Assembly: GCF_048544455.1 (NCBI RefSeq)
Contig: NC_133538.1
Coordinates: 149,160,422 to 149,224,421, forward strand
Direction of reading: 5' to 3'
DNA length: 64,000 nucleotides
From: Silene latifolia
Taxonomy: Eukaryota; Streptophyta; Magnoliopsida; Caryophyllales; Caryophyllaceae
Both the position numbers and the translations under genes were made by a program. The first letter of the stretch is position 1. The number at the start of each line of letters is the position of its first letter. The notes below the pieces were generated by a model. That model was not told the DNA's origin and ran no database searches. It saw only the letters and a list, made by a program, of their open reading frames with translations. Positions 46,211-57,414 of the stretch are shown piece by piece.

Positions 46211-46229
46211 TGGCGCCTTTGCCGGGGAG
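46211..46229 (+). other. Primer binding site of F
   Basis: TGGCGCC...GCCGGGGAG, six bases after the LTR end; the form used by Athila elements. Confidence 0.75.
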
Positions 46230-46320
46230 GCAATAGCCATGTCTGTCTTATTTGTTTCGTTTGTCTCTTTTCGTCTCAGGGAATTTTTATTCTTGAGACA
46301 GTTCTCACTTATTTCTTTCA

Positions 46321-48345
46321 GTGTTGTGTATGCCCAGGTCTAACAGGTCAGAATTAGTTCCTGCTGATCCTGAGTCCGAGAGATCATTTCGGCATAGACT
46401 CCGACTGCAAAGAAAGATTCGAAAGGAAGACTTGAGTACTTTTGAACCCGAGCTACAATATTTTCTTTTCGCAGAAGACTCGTCTTTTGAAAAAGACAAC
46501 TCTATTTCTGCTATCAAGCCAGTAAAGATGCCTAACATTGCGAGTCACTCAGAGCCCACAACTGGCTCGATTCCTAAAGGTTTCAAGTTTGCGACCGAGA
46601 ATGGTAATACTTTCGACATTAGACCGTCCTATATTAATTTAGTCGAACGGAACCTGTTTTGGGGTGTGGCGGGTGAAGATCCACGAAAACATATGGAGGT
46701 CTTTACTGACTATTGCTTTACCATCCCGCCACTAAGGGAGTGACCCAGGATAAGATAAAGGAAGTCATGTTTCCTTTTTCTTTGACCGACAGAGCCAGGG
46801 AGTGGCTCACTGATCTTGATCGTACTGCAGCCGGTATCACCAACAGGGAGACTCTTGCCCTTGCCTTTATAAAAGGTAATTTCCTCCACAACGTAGCAAT
46901 CAGCTGAGAGGAAAAATTACATGTTTCAAGCAGGCACCAAATGAGAATTTTTATGAAGCATGGTGTCGTTTCAAGAAGTTGGTGCGGTCTCTTCCTCACC
47001 ATGGCTTTGATCAGTGGTTTTTATGCAACCAGTTCTACAATGGGTTGTATGATGACAACCGTGCTATATTGGATGCCTCATCTAATGGGCGATTTCAGAA
47101 GAACAATGATGATGACAAGGGATGGGGAATTATTGAGGAAATGGCTACCCATTGTGTTGAGTATGGGAACCCGAGAGATGGTATTCGAACAGTTAATTCA
47201 CTTGATAATGCTGTAGTGGCTCCAGCTGGAAGCCATGAATGCCCGTTTTGATAAGTTAGAATTACAAGCTGCTGGTGATCAACAAACGGTTCACTTGTTG
47301 ACTAGACAAGAAGCCTTTACTTGTGAGAGATGTGGGAGCAATGACGGTCACACTGCCATTGACTGTCTAATAGAGAAGGAGCAAGTCCTTGCCTTTCACC
47401 AATTTGAGGTGGACCAGTCAAAATGTGCTTAATCCTACTCCTCCTCCGCAGCAACAACAAGCTTATGTCCCTCCTCATAAAGCTCAACAAGGCTTTCAAA
47501 AGCCTCCATCCTTTCCACCGTCGCATTAAAGAGCTTCCTCTAGTGGAGTTAGTGAGTTAGCTGAGTTGAAGTCGATGATCCAATCATTGACTAAGCAGAT
47601 GCTGATGAGTGACCAACAGAAAGAAGCATCAACTAAGTCACTCGAGACCTAAGTTGCCCAATTCGCCGCTAGCCAGTCCACGAGAAAGCCGGGTCATTTA
47701 CCGTCTCAATCTGAGAAGAATCCGCATGAGACGATAAATTTGATTAACTTGCGAAGTGGTCTTTCTTATGAAGGACCCAAATTGTCAACTGTTGAGGACA
47801 TATCAGACCCGGAGGATGTCATTGCTGACGATAAACAGTCGTCCATTGCTGAAAACGTTGTTAATCCAAAGAAAATAATCGATCGACTGATTTCAGGTGG
47901 TCAATCGAGTAGAATTGCTGAAGATAATGCTCGGTCGAGTGGAATTATGCGACGATCGAGTAAAGTGGATATTCGAGGATTCGATCGAGAAGGTGAAACT
48001 GCTCGATCGAGTGAAATTTCTGGGAATAGTGTTTGATCGAGTGAAATCTTACCTCGATCGAACAATGCTGATAATGAAGGATTCGTTCGAGCAGCTGAAA
48101 GTGCTCGACCGAGTGATAAACTTGCTGAAAGACCTCCATCGAGAGGTAAAAAGGATCGATTGAGTAAGAATGAATTTGAACCCGTCGAGACTTTGGAAGA
48201 AAAGAATAAAGGGCTCAAAATTCCTATCACGGTGCCCTTTCCAAGGCGATTACAGAACAACAAGGCTAACCAACAGTTCGGGAAATTTGCTGAGCTCCTG
48301 AAAATCCTTCATGTCAACGTTCTATTCGCCGAATTGCTTACTTAG
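46321..48345 (+). pseudogene. Gag region of F (Athila gag), with a palindrome-encoding spacer
   Basis: Readings include IRPSYINLVERNLFWGVAGE then DPRKHMEVFTDYCF, FPFSLTDRAREWLTDL and ALAFIKGNF, an Athila gag core, and a CERCGSNDGHTAIDC zinc knuckle near 47330. From 47740, a spacer reading INLRSGLSYEGP precedes about 280 bases that encode a run of 17-residue units made by the palindrome array (47879-48162). Broken. Confidence 0.75.
47879..48162. repeat. Palindrome array inside F gag-region coding sequence (12 sites)
   Basis: Twelve TCGATCGA-type sites spaced 22, 30, 21, 29, 22, 30, 21, 29, 22, 30 and 21 bp. The period of 51 bp (17 codons) keeps the frame. Spacer bases vary far more than the sites. 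Confidence 0.8.
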
Positions 48346-48516
48346 GTACCCTCTTATATGAAATTCATGAAATAAATCTTATCGCGTAAGAGGCATGTAA
48401 ATGACCATGAAACGGTAGCTTTAACTGAAGTAGGGACTGCCTTAGTTCAGAATAAGACACCGCCTAAACAGTCAGACCCGGTTAGCTTTTCAATTCCTTG
48501 TCTTATAGGGACCCAT

Positions 48517-49179
48517 TTGATTGATAACGCGCTTTGTGATCTAGGTGCTAGCGTGAGTGTCTTACCTTTGTCTCTTGCTAAGAGACTCGGTTTGACCAAA
48601 TTTAACTGCACTAATATGACCGTTCAGATGGCCGACCGTAGTATATCACGACCAGTAGGAGTTATAGAGGACATACCTGTCAAAATCGGGAGATTTTTTA
48701 GTCCCGTAGACTTTGTGGTTGTTGACATCCCCGAGGACACTCACACCCCTATCATTTTAGGGCGACCATTTTTATTTACTACTCTTGCAGTAATTGATGT
48801 CGGAGGGAAGACTCTTACATTTCAGGTAGGAGACGAGGAGCTTATATTTCATCAGTCTAAATCTCGTAAGACTCTCATGAAAGTTCAACCTTGCAATGCC
48901 CTATCCTCTATTGACTCAGATACAGACACTCCAGCTGAGAACATTGAATTTTGTGCTGCTATTATAACCCCTCCGCCTCAGACTGAGAGCGAAAAGGAGG
49001 ACCATTCTACTGTTTTCCTTGCTGTAGGTACAGAAAGAGTGGATGCTGGAGATGCTGATGGTCAAAGTACAGTTAAAGTCAGTCAAAGTGATGGAGATGC
49101 CAATGCAGATGGGAATGTCAAGAAGAAGAAGAAAATTAGGGCGTATGTGGATGCCAACTATTCTCTTTCAATCAGTTAG
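48517..49179 (+). pseudogene. Aspartic protease region of F
   Basis: Open over 220 residues, with the retropepsin active-site motif DLGASVSVLPLSLAKRLGL, a middle FVVVDIPED strand and the second conserved motif IILGRPFLFTTLAVIDV. The following part is acidic and Lys-rich. In Athila elements the protease follows gag. No RT follows; the next recognised gene is ORF1-like. Confidence 0.85.
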
Positions 49180-50159
49180 AGCTCAAACTCATGGCGATCG
49201 AAGAGGATGGTCCGAGATGCTGAAGGGACTTCCTCCAGTCAGAAGCCCTCTTGCGGGCTACTAAAATGTTTTGGAAGATGAGCGGGGAATGCCCCGTTGT
49301 ATTAATTTGTAATTTAGAATTTCCGTTAAGACTTTTTAATTGCGTTTTTAGACTTTTAGTCAATAGTTTAGTTAGTTTTAGTAAGAACCGACTATAGACT
49401 GCATGTTTTTGTGATTTGATATTTGTGGGAATTGTTTTGCGTGTTTCTATGCAGGTTTTGGGAAGACAAGTCGCATTGGGACGTGTTCCATAGGAAAACA
49501 ACTCGATCGAGTACTATTTGTACTCGATCAAGAGGAATGCCCTGTAAAATTGTTCGATCGAGTGGTTTCACACACTCGATCGAAATGTCAAAATAGAGGA
49601 AAACTCGATCGAGAAGAATTTTGTTCGATCGAGCAGAGTTGATGTTAAAGTCCTCGATCGAGTGGTTTTAAATCACTCGATCGAGTGAATGCGCTTATAA
49701 TACATATGAAGACTTCTTTTCTTCTTCTATTTTTCATTCTAACTTATTTCTTCCTCTCTTGTGCGATATTTTGTGCGAAAAAAAACCCCAAAATTCTCCC
49801 TTAATCTTCCCCTAATACCAAATCAATCACCCACATTATTTTCCTTGTGCATTTTTCGACATTAGCCCCCTAATTTACCCTTAAAATTCGTCCTTGTTGC
49901 TTTCAATTCGAGTAATTAGGGTTTTGTCGGGTTTTTGGTTGAAATCCGTCTTTTGCTTAGATTTTTGTCGATTTCTTGTTATTTCTTGTGGGTTAATCAT
50001 CAAGTAAGTAATTCCCTTTATTCCTTTGTTGATTAATTGCTTTTGTTCGACATAATTGAAAGATTAGGGTTTGGTTTTTTCGAAATTTTTCGAAATAATT
50101 GGGGATTTCGTATTTCCTTGTTTAATTGATTAATTTCCTCCCTTACTTGATTGATTAGG
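49180..50159. other. Leader of the ORF1-like gene of F
   Basis: Palindrome array 49502-49685, then a TATAATAC sequence at about 49696, a donor-like AAGTAAGTAATTCC (about 50002) and an acceptor-like TTGATTAG just before ATG 50160. Looks like a promoter plus leader intron. Confidence 0.5.
49502..49685. promoter_or_regulatory. Palindrome array before the F ORF1-like gene (8 sites)
   Basis: Spacing 21, 30, 22, 29, 20, 29 and 23 bp, almost the same signature as the LTR array, though the sequence between sites is different. A TATA-like box follows about 12 bp after the last site. Confidence 0.8.
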
Positions 50160-51968
50160 ATGGATAGTAGCACATTACCTTCGACTAGCTCGACTGTTGC
50201 CCCATCCTTGACTGAGACGGTGGTCCCTACTGTTACCATCGTCACCTCTACGATTAGTCTTCTTTGTTTTTTTCTTGTCTCTCTTGGTACTACTCTTTTG
50301 CCTCTACTATTTCGCATTAATCTTGTTGCTAGCTCGTGGCCATCCATCGCATCTACAGTGTACCGTCTCTTCTACGGTGACTACCCCTGCTACGTCGTCA
50401 CCAGCTGTCACAGTTGCTTTCCGGGCTGCCCTAGTACCTCGCCCCGCTACTGGACGGGCTTCTTCTTCCGGTACTGGAGGGCGTGGATGGGGCCGAGGAC
50501 GAGGCACACCTGCAGCCGGACGTGTCACGTTCTGTGCTGATGAGTCTCTTGACCCGCATCCTGACTACCCAGAGGTATGTTTCATTAATGTTATTCATCC
50601 TACCCGTTTCTTTGACTTAGAGAGCTATGACTTTGCTTCGACCAAATTTTTGTGCCGGAAATCGCTTGAGATGTTAGGTATTTATGAGCTTGTAGTTGAG
50701 ATTTTGAATGGGACGGGGATTTCTGGACTGATTATCATGAGTGCCACGACCTATAAGGAGCTGACCCTCGAGTTTTTCAGCTCCTTCACATTTTCTGCAG
50801 CTGCCTACGCCACTGACTAGGGTAGCTCGTGTGTTTCCTTCCGGTTGTTTAACCGGACTACAACCTGGACCCTAGCTGAGTTTATAGTAGGTTAGGACTG
50901 TCCTCCCACGGTGAGTCGGACCCTCCTAGGAAGGTCCTGCGTATTCATTGGAGGACTTTGGCACATACAGCCTTTGAGGAGCGCAGACTCGCGCATGTCC
51001 ACCTCCCTCCGGCCCGTTTCTTTTTGCGTCTCATTGGTAGGACGATTTTCGGCAGTAAAGAGCCCAACAACATTAACAATGTCGAGTTGTCAATTCTCGG
51101 GGGCTATCTAAACATTGATAGCGAGGGCCCCTTTGTTCTTAACATTGCTTATTTGACTGCTCATTATTTTAACACTGTTGGGAAGAAGAAGTCGGGCACC
51201 ATTGTCTGCGGTGGCATAACTACCTTTCTTGCCCGTTCTATCTTCTCTGTCTTCCCTCGTGAGTTGGCACAGGTCGATACTGATAGGTACCTAGATATTC
51301 CTTCCATGCTGTCTATGTTTTGGCTAGCTTCTGACCAGCGGACTTGGAAGATTTGTGGTTCCTTGTCCGAGACCTTACCTTGCACCACCCTACCCCGTCT
51401 TGTACCTTTACCTACTGTTAGGGGTTGGATACCTTCACCTTTGCCCTTCTACCACCTTCCACTCACTCCACCTACCACTACTTCCGCTGCTAAGAAGCGG
51501 AAGAGACCTGAGACTGGACAGGGATCCACACAGACCACTGAGGCTGGGCAGTCTTCGACGCCCACGCCTTAACCGATCCATATTCCCACTCATACTCCTG
51601 CACAGCTGGTCTACCCGGCTAATTTTATTCCTCTTCCACCTTTTGAGGCGACCGAGGTCATTGACCAAGGGCGCCGTGACGGTTTGATTCTCGAGCTTCT
51701 TACCAGGCAGGCTCGTATGGAGCGGGACATTGCACTTACCTTGTTCCCTCTATACGAGTATCACATGAGACGAGGACGCCCCGTTCCTGAGGGTTGGCCA
51801 TACCCTTCTTTCTACCGGTACCCGGCGGAGGGGTACCCACAGCCAGCGAGCGAGGCGGACACCGCTGAGGAGGAGGAGAGAGTCCAAGCTGAGGAGGGGA
51901 GGAGGAGGGAGCAGGAGCGTGATCCCGACTTCGTGGTGGTAGAGAAGGAGGAGAAGGGCGACGAGTAA
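50160..51968 (+). pseudogene. ORF1-like (Athila ORF-1-like) gene of F
   Basis: Starts MDSSTLPSTSSTVAPSL. Blocks: a Gly/Arg-rich basic stretch (GRGWGRGRGTP), the conserved domain (ELTLEFFSSFTFSAAAYAT, VSFRLFN), a middle part (FLRLIGRTIFG, NVELSILGGYLNID), a Pro/Thr linker, and FPLYEYHMRRGRPVPEGWPY with an acidic end. E and J carry the same protein family. In Athila the ORF after pol has been discussed as env-like; no signal peptide or membrane segment is convincing here. Broken, a few breaks; function unknown. Confidence 0.65.
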
Positions 51969-53650
51969 CTGCTAGTCTACTCACTTCCCCGGTTTTGTGG
52001 CTGGTTTGGGGAAGTTCGTCATTTTGTATGTATTTCTTGCTCTTTTATTTATTTATGTCTTCTTTTTATTATTGTTTTTCATTCATTTATTGGCTGTATA
52101 TATCCCTTTCCCATTATATATCTGCTGGTGTATGCTGGAGGACAACGAGGGCGTTGTCCGTTTTGGTTTGGGGAGGGTAATGCATCCTTTGAGTCTGCGT
52201 TTTGCATTTTTTTTTGCATTCACGTTTACTTTTCTGTTTGCATTGCATTTATTTTCAAAAAAATCAATAGAAAATTCAAAAAAAATTCAAAAAATTCAAA
52301 CAAATTTCACGTTTCATTTTGCATATAGGTTGAGTAAGAACGGTAGATTTCCATGATGAAATTGCACTTTAACTTGTCTTATCACTTAAGCCTTGCATCT
52401 AATTGACATTTATTAGTTTAGTCATGCGCATATCTACGAGTTAATGTCAAAAATACAGCTGACTGTGTAGACTTGACCTGATAAATTGGCAACCTACTTT
52501 ACAATTTCTGAGTTTTAGAGCCATATAACTGGTGTCATTCATGACCAGTTCATGTAGGAATTGAGAGTAGTACTCCTTGCATATTATGTTCATCACTTTT
52601 GCACATTTATGAAGTTCGATTGCTTGTCGCTTGCGTACATTCGGGTTTGTGGTCGGTGTCAGATGCAGGGAGGTGCTTACAATTTCCCCCTTTTTTTCAT
52701 TTTCACCCATTTAGCTCCACATTAGCCAAAATAGCCTTTTGACCCATTAGCTACACCCAAATTAAGCCTGCCTATCAAGCTAGTTTATTGTAATTTTTGT
52801 GGTATATTTTTATTGCTGCTAGTTGGTTTGTTCTCATTTATATGGAGTTGGTAGAAAAAGAAAGAACGTGGGCAGGAAAATGAGAAAAGCATGGAAAAGG
52901 ATGAAAAATGCAAAAAAAAAAGAGAAAAAGAAAATGAAAAAAACAAAAAAAACGTGAACAGTGGAAGGAAGAAAGAAAAGAAGAAAAAAAAGGAGAATTT
53001 TAAATAGAAATTAGACCTTGTTAAAAAAGGGAAGTTTGTGACGGTCTACTCCTCCATTCTTATTTATATGTTTTGAGGAGATAATGAGTTGCGTGCCAAA
53101 GAAGGGCACTTGTGCTTTATTTTCTAGACAGCTGAGATTCAAATGGTCTTCTATGGTCCTGTTTAGGTGCTAGCTTTACGCTTTACCTCCACATTTCCAT
53201 AATCTGTTTTGCCTTTTCTTACCTATAACCTCACTTTCCCATATTATTTGTAAGCCCTCGGCTGTGACGGACATTGTTGGTTGGAATTTTTGTATAGTAC
53301 TTGAATCGTCTATCATTTTTGTTGCATTCATGTTATGTAGGTCGCAGTTTAGGTGAGTGACTGTTTTCTCCTTCTCTCTTACACATATAATTTCACCCTT
53401 TGCTTCATGAGAGAAGAGTGACCGGCGAGAGTCCGATTTTGATGGTCTTGCAAGGTCGACAGGTCAGCTTATTTATAGACATCATACAAGTCGTTTGCTT
53501 ATTTACTGCTGTAGCTATGACTGTTGATTTCTGATTGCATTAAATTGATTTAAGTGGACAAGTTATAGTTAGCTCTGAGTTTTCATATCCGTTCCATTAG
53601 TTTGCATTTAGTTTACTCGAGGACGAGTAAAGGTTTGGTTTGGGGAGATT
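51969..53650. other. 3' non-coding region of F
   Basis: Holds a hairpin at 52140-52159, A-rich AAATTCAAAA repeats (52255-52310), a second stem-loop around ACTGGTGTCATTCATGACCAGT (52529-52550), a purine-rich run (52855-53000) and the purine tract GGTTTGGGGAGATT before the LTR. Confidence 0.65.
52140..52159 (+). other. Hairpin GGACAACG/CGTTGTCC with AGGG loop (F)
   Basis: Same position and loop as in E, with a compensatory stem change. Confidence 0.65.
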
Positions 53651-55062
53651 TGATAAGTGCAATTTATATAGACTTTTTAGCCTCTTATTGCACGCATTTC
53701 TATGCCTTTTTGTATCACTTTGTATTGCAAAATGCCCCGAATTGGCTACTTTGGTTTGTTTTGTCTTAATCGCAGAAATGGACCCGAAAGTAGCGGAATA
53801 GACCCTTATTCGTCCCATTTAGCATGCATTGTAAGGAGATAGGAATTTTGGAGGAAGAGTCGTACCTCGAAGTGCATGAAGGGTGGTCAAAAGAAGCTGT
53901 CACTATGAGTTGAAGGCTGATCTCAGTGGAAATCACTTGATCGAGATGTTCTGGGAGTCGATCGAGTGGTTTGGCAGATATTAGAGGTCGATCTAGTGGT
54001 TTTTTTTACTCGATCGAAATGAACTTTTATGGAGTTACTCGATCGAGAGCCTAAAGTGCTCGATCGAGTAGATTTTCTGGAGAAGACCTCGGTCGAGTAG
54101 TCTGAAAGTACTCGATCGAGCGGATTGCTATTTTACACGGGTTTTAGTAATCTGTGATAGGTTTATTTTAGTTAATTTTCGCTCCCCTATATAAAGGGAG
54201 TCGTGATTAGGTTAATAAATATACTTCTACATTTCTAGAACGTTGCTTAATTACGTTCTTGCTCTCTTTTGACTCCTGAAACTTTTCTCCCTCTTTTCTC
54301 TCGGATTTGGATTATAATCATTCTTTCCCCTTTAATCTAAACGTAATTTGCTTTCATTAATTATTCCTCTATTCTTGTTTATGCTTAATTATCATCTCTT
54401 CGTTATGTCTATTGTTAGCATGCTTATTGTTGTTATTGTTGATTGCCCTAAGAACATGAGTAGCTAATTTTCTTTATGTTAGGATTAGGGGATCTATGGT
54501 AGAATTGTGACGATGTAATAAATAGACTAGATGATTTACATGTGAGAATCTGTCCCTATAGCAATATAACTGTAACACCTATTTAGCTGAGTGCACGCTT
54601 CTAAATAACATTAATTTGGTTAACTTTGTTCCTGGATCGGAAGATTGGAATAAACAGACCTGTTATGAACAGTAGACTACCTTAATGAGGACGAAAGTTA
54701 AGTTAGTGGAATTCTAGGGTGGATAGCAGACTGGAAGGACCTTTCCCATGCCCTTCTCACAGTAGATTGTCTAGGCTATTTGCAACTAAGTCGATGGACT
54801 ACCATGGTGAACCGAAATCCTGACATACTCTCTTTTATGTGATCACTTTTATCATATTTTCTCGCTTTACTGCTCTTAATTTATTTCTCCTGCCCTTAAA
54901 CCTTTAGTAGTTTAGAAAACCAAACTAAAACCCCCATTTGTGACCTAGATAGATGGGCTTTCAGATAGATACCTTGCCTCCCTGTGGAGATCGACCCTAC
55001 TTATCACTGGCCTCCGTTAGTATATTTAGGTATTTATTTTTGGTACAGAAACGACCGTATTA
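53651..55062 (+). repeat. 3' LTR of F
   Basis: TGATAAGTGC...CGTATTA, aligned to the 5' LTR. Palindrome array 53936-54120 and TATATAAAG at 54189-54197. Confidence 0.85.
53936..54120. promoter_or_regulatory. Palindrome array in F 3' LTR (8 sites)
   Basis: Spacing 21, 30, 22, 29, 21, 29 and 23 bp, identical to the 5' LTR although the spacers have diverged. Confidence 0.8.
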
Positions 55063-56387
55063 GCCCGCCTAGCTTGAAATTCCTCTTCGGAATAGATCTT
55101 CAATGGATCTACAACGGCGACGGCCTTCGGTCTCTTGCAACACCCCATACTCGGTCTAAGACAACCCCATACATAGCCCACTACCCCTTTGGGACCCGAG
55201 CTTCTCCTCTTTGGTTGCCTCATTACATCCGGGCTAACATCATTGACTAAGTCATCAAAGAATGCACGGTTGGCCTTGCCGACCTCTCTATACTTCAAGT
55301 CGACGACCTCGTCCTTACGAGATTTGGATCTTTCCTCCAAGGTTTGAGCTCTTGACCACTTGACATAAGCGGGAGTTACTCATGTCGTGGCAACGGGGTT
55401 TGGTACCTCGCAAATCGGCCGAGTGGCCCACCATCTTTCGAAGACCTGCACAAGCTCGGAGTTTCGAAAAACACTTTCTTGGACGAGAGTATCTTGAGAG
55501 GGCATCTTTTGTTGACGCCCCATTTGCCTCATAAGCCTTTCAGGATAGATGAAGGAAGCAACCTTCAAACCCACCACCATCAAAGAATAAGAACTAACAA
55601 CCGAAGCGGGCAACCCCGTGAAGGACCTCAAGTGCCACTATGGCACCACCCAACGGATATGAGGACCACCCTCCTCCACTAATCTTGAGGTCTAATAGGC
55701 CTCGCTGGATGCAAAACTATCAAAATACAACTTCTTCCTCATAGTAAGGTGACGGAAGGAGTAAGAAGAAGAATCGGCCGGAGGCTTTACATACCTTAGC
55801 CTCTCCAACAGCCACACTTGGAGGATCCTTTCAGATCCGAACGAGGGAGCTTCTCCACAAGAGCCCTTCTTGTCCAAAGCTTGGATGATCTCGCCAAGCA
55901 CCAACCATGATGGATCCCTACCATGCTCCATTTGCTAAACTATATGCATTAGGCAAAAGGCAAGAACCCTTCTCCTAGCCACCTCCGAGACATTGATATC
56001 CAACCGGTTTGAGAAAATGTTGATAAGAACCAACATATCCACACCGTGGGGAGCAAGGTGAAAGTTGACTTGACTTGTTGACAAGCCCAACATTGAACGA
56101 AACTTCTCTTTGTAACACAACCGAGTCGGGGGAAGCACCGGAGTACAACCCGGCCACCCACCAATGGCGCTTACTTCTTCGGCAAGAGGACAAATTTCAC
56201 CTTTCGGGAAAACGAAAACATGATGTTTCGAATCCCAAAATCGAGAGCATGCTTCAAGAAACGAGGATTGCACCTTGACTTGATTAAGCACCAATAATTG
56301 ACCAACTCCCATTCCAACGAGTTGATACTTCTCAGGAGGCGACAAATCCCGACACCAATGTCGCAACCCATTTTCGAAAGCATCCAT
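55063..56387 (-). pseudogene. Opposite-strand ORF 1 of H (plant-mobile-domain-like)
   Basis: Starts MDAFENGLRHWCRDLSPPEK at 56387, about 85 bp downstream of TATAAATA (minus strand). Readings include FLEACSRFWDSKHHVFVFPK, GEICPLAEEVSAIGGWPG and RRRVLAFCLMHIV, followed by blocks such as ILQVWLLERLRYVKPPADSS. The 'do-not-match-until FPxGE...EEVSAI.G.P' pattern resembles the plant mobile domain or DUF7745-type proteins found in and near retroelements. Broken, a few breaks; the left end meets F. Function unknown. Confidence 0.5.
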
Positions 56388-56471
56388 GAATTATTTTGTG
56401 GAAGAAGAAGAAAGGTTTTGTAGAGATGTTTTTTGTGCTTCGGATGATGAAACAATAAAGCAAAAACGTCC

Positions 56472-56480
56472 CTATTTATA
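56472..56480 (-). promoter_or_regulatory. TATA box for opposite-strand ORF 1 of H
   Basis: TATAAATAG on the minus strand, about 85-90 bp before the ATG at 56387. Confidence 0.5.
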
Positions 56481-56580
56481 CAAAACAATCAGCACTTTTT
56501 TTCCGAAAAAAGGAAAAGCTCACTTGCCTCGCCCTTGGCCTCGCGCCTCTTTGGGCTGGTCCTCAGGATCCGCACCTTGA

Positions 56581-57414
56581 ATTGTCCCTATCAAGTTTTG
56601 TTTCTTCCTGACACCTCAATCTTCTCGCCACAAGCCTCGCGCCTCTTCGGGCCTATCCAGGAATTTTTGTGTTTTCTCACACTCACATTTCCTTGTTTTC
56701 GTGTTTTACGAAATCCGACACGGTTTCCATGACGCAACTTTAAACATACGGGTTTTTTCTCTCTTCTTTTTTAGGGGGGAAGGGCTAGTCGCCCCGATCC
56801 GCGACGGATCGTTTCCATGTCAGTCGAAAATTTTGAAAAATTTTCGCTTTTTCGCAAAAATAGAGAATTGATAACACGACGTCAATTTTCTTCAAAGATT
56901 GAAGATCTCGCAAATCCGAGTCTTGATCTCACAAAAATCAAATCAAATACAATCGCAAAAAACTCTTTTAAAATTCATACATGGCGGTTTGAGTTTTAGC
57001 TTTTCGAGTTACAAATCAATTTTTAGCGAAATTCAATGCAATTTAATTCAAACATGAGTTAATTGCTCAAAATTTCAAATCAATTTATTTTGAAAAATCC
57101 AAACGTGACGACCTGTCGCTGAATTTTAAAGATTTATTTTTTAAATTTTAAATTCGAGTCATCATGGCTATTTTTGCTCTTGCGTGTTTACGTTTATGCA
57201 TATGTACTACCTGTTGCTTGTTTTCTACACTAACGATGCAGGAACAAATGTAAAGCAAAGGGGAACTAGCAGGTGACCGTGCTTCTCCGAAACACAACAC
57301 AAAAAAGCGCCAAACCAAATAAACTAAAAACCAAAAGCACATATATACAAACCGCCTCACGCAAAATGTAAATATGTTCAAACAAAAGTCCAAAACACGG
57401 ACAAACAACTACAA
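56581..57414. other. Non-coding stretch between the two opposite-strand ORFs of H
   Basis: CCTCGCGCCTCTT(C/T)GGGC occurs twice (56540 and 56634). The rest is AT-rich. No gene is supported. Confidence 0.45.

Larger units (their letters stand above)
44753..55062 (+). mobile_element. Athila-like LTR element F
   Basis: 5' LTR 44753-46205, primer site TGGCGCCTTTGCCGGGGAG from 46211 (the Athila-type site), gag, protease, ORF1-like gene, 3' non-coding region and 3' LTR 53651-55062. No RT or integrase was recognised, so it is incomplete, with many breaks in the rest. LTR divergence by eye is around 10%, suggesting several million years. No matching target duplication is seen at the two ends (TCCCC versus GCCCG), and the flanks belong to elements in opposite orientation (G minus, H plus), so the ends may have been reshuffled. 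Confidence 0.85.

Noticed and set aside
51995-52356. Hydrophobic ORF after the F ORF1-like gene, possible env membrane segment
   Set aside because: It starts past the stop of ORF1, is T-rich, is not shared by E, and overlaps the conserved non-coding hairpin region.
45037-54120. Regular short repeats with spacers, superficially CRISPR-like
   Set aside because: The sequence is a eukaryotic retroelement, repeats are 8-12-bp palindromes, spacers are 11-22 bp and recur between arrays.
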